A stretch of DNA of 53,279 nucleotides from JBFXAF01 sp050184585. Lineage in GTDB: Bacteria > Pseudomonadota > Alphaproteobacteria > Rhizobiales > Rhizobiaceae. Made by a program: the position numbers and the translations under genes. Positions 49,307-53,279 of this stretch are shown here, one piece after another (position 1 is the stretch's first letter; each line of letters starts with the position of its first letter). The notes below the pieces were generated by a model. That model had not been told where the DNA came from and ran no database searches. It saw only the letters and a program-made list of their open reading frames with translations. The DNA lies in the NCBI GenBank assembly GCA_050184585.1, contig JBFXAF010000018.1, forward strand, positions 1 through 53,279, read 5' to 3'.

Positions 49307-49551
49307 GGCTCCCCGCACGGATCAAGGCGAACGATTTGTATCAATGAAGCCGATATGAATAAAGCCCTCGGAATCGGCCGCGCGGCGATCCTTCCTGCCC
49401 TCGCCGCGTCGCGCCTGTTGCCCCCGATCGGGCCGGAGCAGCCGCGATGGTGGCAATTCGTTCACCATACCGCATTCGGCCATGCCGCCTTAACCGCCGT
49501 TGCACCTGCGCGCTGGTATGAACGGGAGAAATGCGCGTTGGGAGAACTAGA
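49307..49551. other. Divergent region between ArsR-type regulator and HerA-like ATPase
   Basis: 245 bases with operator site B near the regulator side and no clear gene. A short open frame from 49355 into the ATPase start has no ribosome site and no recognisable product. Confidence 0.4.
49337..49359. promoter_or_regulatory. Arabinose-locus operator, site B
   Basis: Plus strand TGTATC-N9-GATATGAA, 31 bases upstream of the ArsR-type gene, suggesting autoregulation. Confidence 0.55.
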
Positions 49552-51372
49552 GTGAACCTGTCATCCGAGCTGCCGCCAGTTTCCGCAGAAGGCGGGCAGG
49601 AAAGCGTGATCGGCAGTGTCCTGTCGTGCCGTGGCTCGGAGGCGAGGATCGGCCTCACCGACGCACGGCCGCTGGCGCAGCACCGCGCGACGGTGGGAAA
49701 GTTCATCGCCATCCGTTCCGGCGGAAACCTGCTGCTCGGCATCATCGCCGAGGTGTCGGCCGCCCATGACGAGACATCGGTGGCGGGATGCCGGGCCGTC
49801 GCCCGCGTCGACCTGATGGGCGAGATCACGCGCGGGGCGAGGGACTCGCGCTTCCGCCGCGGCGTACGCGAATATCCCGCGATCGGCGACGAGGCGGTCA
49901 TGATCAGCCGCGATGATCTGAGGCTGGTCTATTCCGCCACCGGCGACCACTCCATCGCGATCGGCCATCTGCAGCAGGACGCGACGATCCCTGCCTACGT
50001 CGATGTCGACAGCCTGCTGTCGAAACACTTCGCCGTTCTGGGCTCGACCGGCGTCGGCAAGTCGAGTGGCGTCGCGGTGATCCTGGGGGAGGTGCTGCGC
50101 GCGCGGCCGGATGTGCGCATCCTCCTGCTCGACGTGCACAACGAGTATGGCAACAGTTTTGGCGACAAGGGGCGCACCGTCGGCGCCCACAATCTGAAGC
50201 TGCCCTTCTGGCTGTTCAATTTCGAGGAGTTCACCGACGTCGTCTATGCGGGCCGGCCGGCCGTACCGGAGGAAGTCGAGATCCTGGCCGAGCTCATTCC
50301 GGTCGCCAAGGCCACCTACATGTCCATGAAGACATCCGGCGAGCGTTCCCTGCTGGCGCGCAAGGGGCCGCGTCACATGGGATTCACCGCGGATACGCCC
50401 TCCCCCTACCTCCTGCAGGACCTTCTCTCGCTCATCGACGAGCGCATGGGAAAGCTGGAAAACCGCTCCACGCGCATGGTGCATCACCGCCTCATGATGC
50501 GGCTCGAAGGGCTGAAGAACGATCCGCGCTACGCGTTCATGTTCGAGAACGCCAATGTCGGCGGCGACACCATGGCGGCGGTGCTTGACCAGCTCTTCCA
50601 GCTCGAATCCGAGATCGCGGGCATCACCGTGCTCAAGCTGGCCAGCCTGCCGGGCGAGGTGCTGGACGCGGTGGTTTGCGTAACCTGCCGCCTGGCGTTC
50701 GAGTTCGGGCTGTGGAGCGATGGCGCCGCGCCGCTGCTGATCACCTGCGAGGAAGCCCACCGCTACGCGGCGGCCGACCACTCCACCGGTTTCGCGCCGG
50801 CGCGGCGCGCGCTTTCCCGCATTGCAAAGGAAGGCCGCAAATACGGCGTCTATCTGGGCCTGGTCACGCAACGGCCGGCCGAGCTCGATCCCACCATCAT
50901 TTCCCAATGCAGCACGCTCTTCGTCATGCGCATGGCCAATGAGGAGGATCAGACCCTGCTGCGATCGGTGGTTTCGGACGCGGCCGCGAACCTCTTGTCT
51001 TTCGTGCCGTCGCTCGGCACTGGAGAGGTGGTGGGCATCGGCGAGGGCATGCCCTTGCCCGCCCGCCTCGTCTTCCGCATGCTTCCACGGAACCTCTTGC
51101 CCGCCAGCGAAACGGCCGGTCAAGGCAATAACGATGCGCGCAATCTGTCGCGCGGAACCCTGGTGCGGCAGGCCATCGAACGCTGGCGCAAGGCGACGAC
51201 CAGCCAGCCGGGTGGTCACGACGAGGATCAGGCGCGTGAGGCGTCCGCGCCCTCCGGCGTCGCGGAACAGCAGGATGCGCTGGAGCGCGGGCTCCAGTCG
51301 ATCGTCGAACGGGCCCCTGAATCCCGGCGCGTGCCGCTTGATCCGGCCCGCTATTCTATCCTCAAGCGCTGA
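49552..51372 (+). CDS. HerA/DUF87-type hexameric ATPase
   Basis: A 606-residue ATPase of the HerA-FtsK clade. Domains: N-terminal HAS-barrel-like region (about 18-150, I-G-S-V-L-S-C-R-G-S-E-A), RecA-like core with Walker A GSTGVGKS at 164-171 and Walker B L-L-L-D-V-H-N-E-Y at 191-199, an E-E-A-H-R-Y segment and the Q-R-P-A-E-L-D sensor/arginine-finger area, then a low-complexity C-terminus. GTG 49552 has GGGAG seven bases upstream and is preferred to ATG 49531, whose site is too close. HerA proteins translocate DNA, often with NurA nuclease, but no NurA or other nuclease is next to it. The neighbour, 11 bases downstream, is a GGDEF-EAL protein. Confidence 0.85.
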   Translation: MNLSSELPPVSAEGGQESVIGSVLSCRGSEARIGLTDARPLAQHRATVGKFIAIRSGGNLLLGIIAEVSAAHDETSVAGCRAVARVDLMGEITRGARDSRFRRGVREYPAIGDEAVMISRDDLRLVYSATGDHSIAIGHLQQDATIPAYVDVDSLLSKHFAVLGSTGVGKSSGVAVILGEVLRARPDVRILLLDVHNEYGNSFGDKGRTVGAHNLKLPFWLFNFEEFTDVVYAGRPAVPEEVEILAELIPVAKATYMSMKTSGERSLLARKGPRHMGFTADTPSPYLLQDLLSLIDERMGKLENRSTRMVHHRLMMRLEGLKNDPRYAFMFENANVGGDTMAAVLDQLFQLESEIAGITVLKLASLPGEVLDAVVCVTCRLAFEFGLWSDGAAPLLITCEEAHRYAAADHSTGFAPARRALSRIAKEGRKYGVYLGLVTQRPAELDPTIISQCSTLFVMRMANEEDQTLLRSVVSDAAANLLSFVPSLGTGEVVGIGEGMPLPARLVFRMLPRNLLPASETAGQGNNDARNLSRGTLVRQAIERWRKATTSQPGGHDEDQAREASAPSGVAEQQDALERGLQSIVERAPESRRVPLDPARYSILKR

Positions 51373-51383
51373 GCTTGAAGCAG

Positions 51384-53006
51384 ATGCAGCCGCCCCTCGA
51401 CATCGCCTTGACGAATGGCCTGCCCGATGCTCGCCTGGATCGGCCCCCGCTCGCCATCACTCCCTTGGCCAGGGTCCTGTCGTCGACACCGATCGGGCTC
51501 GACATCAGGGATGGCGCGGGCCACGCGCTGTTCTCGTCGAAGCTGCCGGCGGGTGGGGAACCCTCGACCCGCAGCTTCACGGCCGAGGTCGGTGGAACGC
51601 GCTACTCGGTCGGCCTGACGCTGGACGAGAGCGAGCAGCGCCAGCGCGAGCGCGACTTGATCCGGCGCGCCTATTTCGACGACCTCACGGGATTGGCCAA
51701 CCGCAGCCTTTTCGAGCGCAGCCTCGAGGCGCTGATCGCGAGCCAGCCAGACGGCTTTGCACTGGCGCTGATCGACATCGACGGCTTCAAGCACGTCAAC
51801 GACTATTACGGCCACGGCACCGGCGACCGCCTGCTGGCGCGGATCGCCGAGCGCCTCGGCGCGGGACTGCGCCGTTCCGACCTGCTGGCGCGGCTTTCCG
51901 GCGACGAATTCGTGCTGCTGATCTCGCCTGTTTCCGACCGTGCCGAACTCGAGCGCAAACTGACATTGCTCGGCGAGCGCCTGAAGGAGCCGTTCGTCGT
52001 CGACAGCTACGAGATCTGCACTTCCGCCTCGATCGGGGTGAGCCTCTACCCGGACAATGGCCGCACCTATGACGATCTGCGCGGCAATGCCGATCGTGCC
52101 ATGTACGACGGCAAGGGGCGGGCGAAGGGCACCCTGCGCTTCTTCGACGGCGCGATTCGTCACGCAGCCGACCAGCGAAGCCGGCTGGAGCAGCGCCTGC
52201 GACTGGCGATCCGCGACAGGCGCGTCTGCTGCGCCTATCAGCCCAAGGCGGAGTTGCGCTCCGGCAAGGTGGTCGGGTTGGAGGTTCTGATGCGGTGGCG
52301 CGACGAGGACGGCGTCATTCAGGTACCGGGCGATTTCATCGGACTGGCCGTCGAACTCGGCCTGATCGACGATCTGACGCATTTCATCCTCGCCGAGACC
52401 GTCGCCTCGATCGACCGCATCAACGAGACATTCGGGCGCGATGCGCGCATCAGCGTCAACGTCGCCGCGCGTCAGGCGGGTGATGGCCGCTTCATGCGCT
52501 CCTTCGTCGACGCGCTTCAGGCGACCGGCTTCGCCCACCGCTTCACGGTCGAGATCACCGAGGAAGCCTTCCTCTCGCGCCGCGAGTTCCAGGACCAGAT
52601 CCTGCCGATGATCCGCGGCGTGGGCGCCAAGATTTCGATCGACGATTTCGGCGTCGGTTTCTCCTCGCTCGCCGCGCTGGCCGACATCGACGCCGACGAG
52701 TTGAAGATCGACCGATCCTTCATCACCAACGTGCACCGGCGGCCACGCAGCCAGAGCGTCCTAAAGGCGATCGAGGCGCTCGGCCACTCGCTTGGCATGA
52801 CGATCGTGGTCGAGGGCGTCGAGAGCGTCGAGGAACTCACCTATCTGCAGGCCGCCACGCGAATCGACCTTGCTCAGGGCTACTATTTCGGCCGGCCGAT
52901 CCTGCTGGATGACATCGCCGGCGAGCGATCGGCCGTCGACCCGTCGCGCGTGGCGCAGCCCATGCGGAGCGCCGAGCCCATCCGTCGCCTCTCGACACGC
53001 GGCTGA
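51384..53006 (+). CDS. GGDEF-EAL cyclic-di-GMP protein
   Basis: A 540-residue cytoplasmic protein without membrane segments. N-terminal region (1-90) may be a degenerate PAS-like domain. GGDEF domain about 95-255 with motif S-G-D-E-F at 172-176 and an RxxD inhibitory site R-R-S-D at 163-166 exactly five residues before it. EAL domain about 270-525 with E-V-L at 300-302 in place of E-A-L (the metal-binding Glu is kept), Q-P-K-A, N-V-A-A-R, E-I-T-E, D-D-F-G-V-G-F-S-S at 420-428, K-I-D-R and Q-G-Y-Y-F-G-R-P. The EAL part looks active; the GGDEF part may be weak or regulatory because of the first Ser. ATG 51384 is used; TTG 51375 is possible. Confidence 0.9.
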   Translation: MQPPLDIALTNGLPDARLDRPPLAITPLARVLSSTPIGLDIRDGAGHALFSSKLPAGGEPSTRSFTAEVGGTRYSVGLTLDESEQRQRERDLIRRAYFDDLTGLANRSLFERSLEALIASQPDGFALALIDIDGFKHVNDYYGHGTGDRLLARIAERLGAGLRRSDLLARLSGDEFVLLISPVSDRAELERKLTLLGERLKEPFVVDSYEICTSASIGVSLYPDNGRTYDDLRGNADRAMYDGKGRAKGTLRFFDGAIRHAADQRSRLEQRLRLAIRDRRVCCAYQPKAELRSGKVVGLEVLMRWRDEDGVIQVPGDFIGLAVELGLIDDLTHFILAETVASIDRINETFGRDARISVNVAARQAGDGRFMRSFVDALQATGFAHRFTVEITEEAFLSRREFQDQILPMIRGVGAKISIDDFGVGFSSLAALADIDADELKIDRSFITNVHRRPRSQSVLKAIEALGHSLGMTIVVEGVESVEELTYLQAATRIDLAQGYYFGRPILLDDIAGERSAVDPSRVAQPMRSAEPIRRLSTRG

Positions 53007-53169
53007 CCGCGCTCCTTGCGATCGGCGGGTTCTTGGGGCGCGGGACGTTTGCTCCCGGGCCGAGCCGCCGTGCATGGCGCAGCTCTGCGCAATCTCACCG
53101 AAACCGCACCGTCGACCGGCCGCTGTCGCCAGCCGCCGCGCCATCACCAATGCTTAGAGCGGAATCCGA
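53007..53169. other. Region between GGDEF-EAL gene and IS630 element
   Basis: 163 bases with no gene seen. A TA dinucleotide at 53155-53156, followed by GAGCGGAATCCGATCAC, is a plausible IS630 target and terminal repeat. Confidence 0.4.
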
Positions 53170-53279
53170 TCACGTTGCATCGTATCCGGCGGCCTTGAAG
53201 AAGTTTCGGCATTCTGCGGGCGTGAACAGATCGATGATGCGTCCGACGGCGGTCCACAGGCCCTCGACGGTGCGCTCGG
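53157..53279 (-). mobile_element. End of an IS630-type insertion sequence (partial)
   Basis: Contains the 3' end of a transposase gene and a probable terminal inverted repeat from about 53157. IS630-family elements insert at TA, and TA is present at 53155-53156. The element continues past the right edge, so the second repeat could not be compared. Confidence 0.55.
53170..53279 (-). CDS. IS630 family transposase, C-terminal fragment cut by window edge
   Basis: On the minus strand from 53277, 35 codons end in TGA at 53172-53170. They read E-R-T-V-E-G-L-W-T-A-V-G-R-I-I-D and F-T-P-A-E-C-R-N-F-F-K-A-A-G-Y, the usual C-terminal ending of IS630-type transposases (F-T-P-x-E-C-x-N-Y-x-x-x-A-G-Y). 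The rest lies outside the window. Confidence 0.75.
   Translation of the reverse strand, partial: ERTVEGLWTAVGRIIDLFTPAECRNFFKAAGYDAT

Noticed and set aside
49091..49555. Plus-strand open frame upstream of the HerA-like gene
   Set aside because: Its first half is antisense to the ArsR-type gene and the rest has no ribosome site or recognisable feature.
49552..53006. HerA-type anti-phage defence system
   Set aside because: No nuclease, SIR2 or NurA partner next to the ATPase; the neighbour is a signalling enzyme and the other side is a sugar locus.
1..53279. tRNA, rRNA, CRISPR array, riboswitch or prophage genes
   Set aside because: None could be recognised on either strand by reading; short structured RNAs could be missed without a covariance search.

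Overview
The window is high-GC DNA (ATG, GTG and TTG starts, dense ATGA-type stop/start overlaps) carrying five ABC importers, two complete branched-chain-amino-acid-type (Liv) systems, acyl-CoA enzymes and GntR, IclR and ArsR regulators. This suggests an alphaproteobacterium of the Hyphomicrobiales (Mesorhizobium/Aminobacter-like); that is inference from gene content. No rRNA, tRNA, CRISPR array or phage gene was seen. Both edges are insertion sequences: the start of an IS5-type transposase at 1-45 and the last 35 codons of an IS630-type transposase at 53170-53277, so the window looks like a catabolic accessory region bounded by mobile elements.

Block 1 (0.1-23.8 kb) is a catabolic region built on divergent promoters. 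An acyl-CoA synthetase and acyl-CoA dehydrogenase (minus) diverge from a Liv importer (plus, order SBP-G-F-H-M). A rhodanese and a BisC-type molybdoenzyme (minus) diverge from a tightly coupled operon of acyl-CoA dehydrogenase, cystathionine gamma-lyase-like PLP enzyme, cyclic ureidase (hydantoinase family) and M20 carbamoylase (plus). An IclR regulator and a polyamine-type ABC importer (minus) diverge from an NDP-forming acyl-CoA ligase and a MaoC hydratase (plus). The mix of sulfoxide reductase, rhodanese, C-S lyase, ureide hydrolase, carbamoylase and beta-oxidation enzymes points to a substrate holding both sulfur and a cyclic ureide; a biotin- or thio-hydantoin-like compound would fit, but this is a hypothesis.

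Block 2 (23.9-42.4 kb) is the most interesting part. It encodes an SDR, an AHL-lactonase-like metallo-hydrolase, a Baeyer-Villiger-type monooxygenase, a double-hotdog dehydratase, a class III CoA-transferase, a second NDP-forming acyl-CoA ligase, an MmgE/PrpD protein, a GntR/FCD regulator, an aldehyde dehydrogenase, a second Liv importer (SBP-H-M-G-F), a PaaG-like enoyl-CoA isomerase and a second metallo-hydrolase. Read together they outline import, alcohol to ketone, ketone to lactone or ester, hydrolysis, aldehyde oxidation, CoA activation and beta-oxidation-like steps. A palindrome TTGCATGCAA or a one-mismatch form occurs at the promoter of every transcription unit of this block, including a perfect 9-bp inverted repeat in front of the GntR gene, which defines a probable single-regulator regulon.

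Block 3 (42.4-49.4 kb) is an arabino-oligosaccharide locus: a UgpC/MalK-type ATPase, two sugar permeases, a sugar-binding protein, a GH51 alpha-L-arabinofuranosidase and an ArsR-type regulator with a large C-terminal domain. A shared site (TGTATC-N9-GATATGAA or close variants) lies in each promoter region. The right end (49.5-53.0 kb) holds a HerA/DUF87 ATPase and a GGDEF-EAL protein in tandem, then the IS630 fragment.

A pattern across all blocks: each of the four solute-binding-protein genes is followed within about 30 bases by a perfect GC-rich hairpin, always before the next transporter gene.
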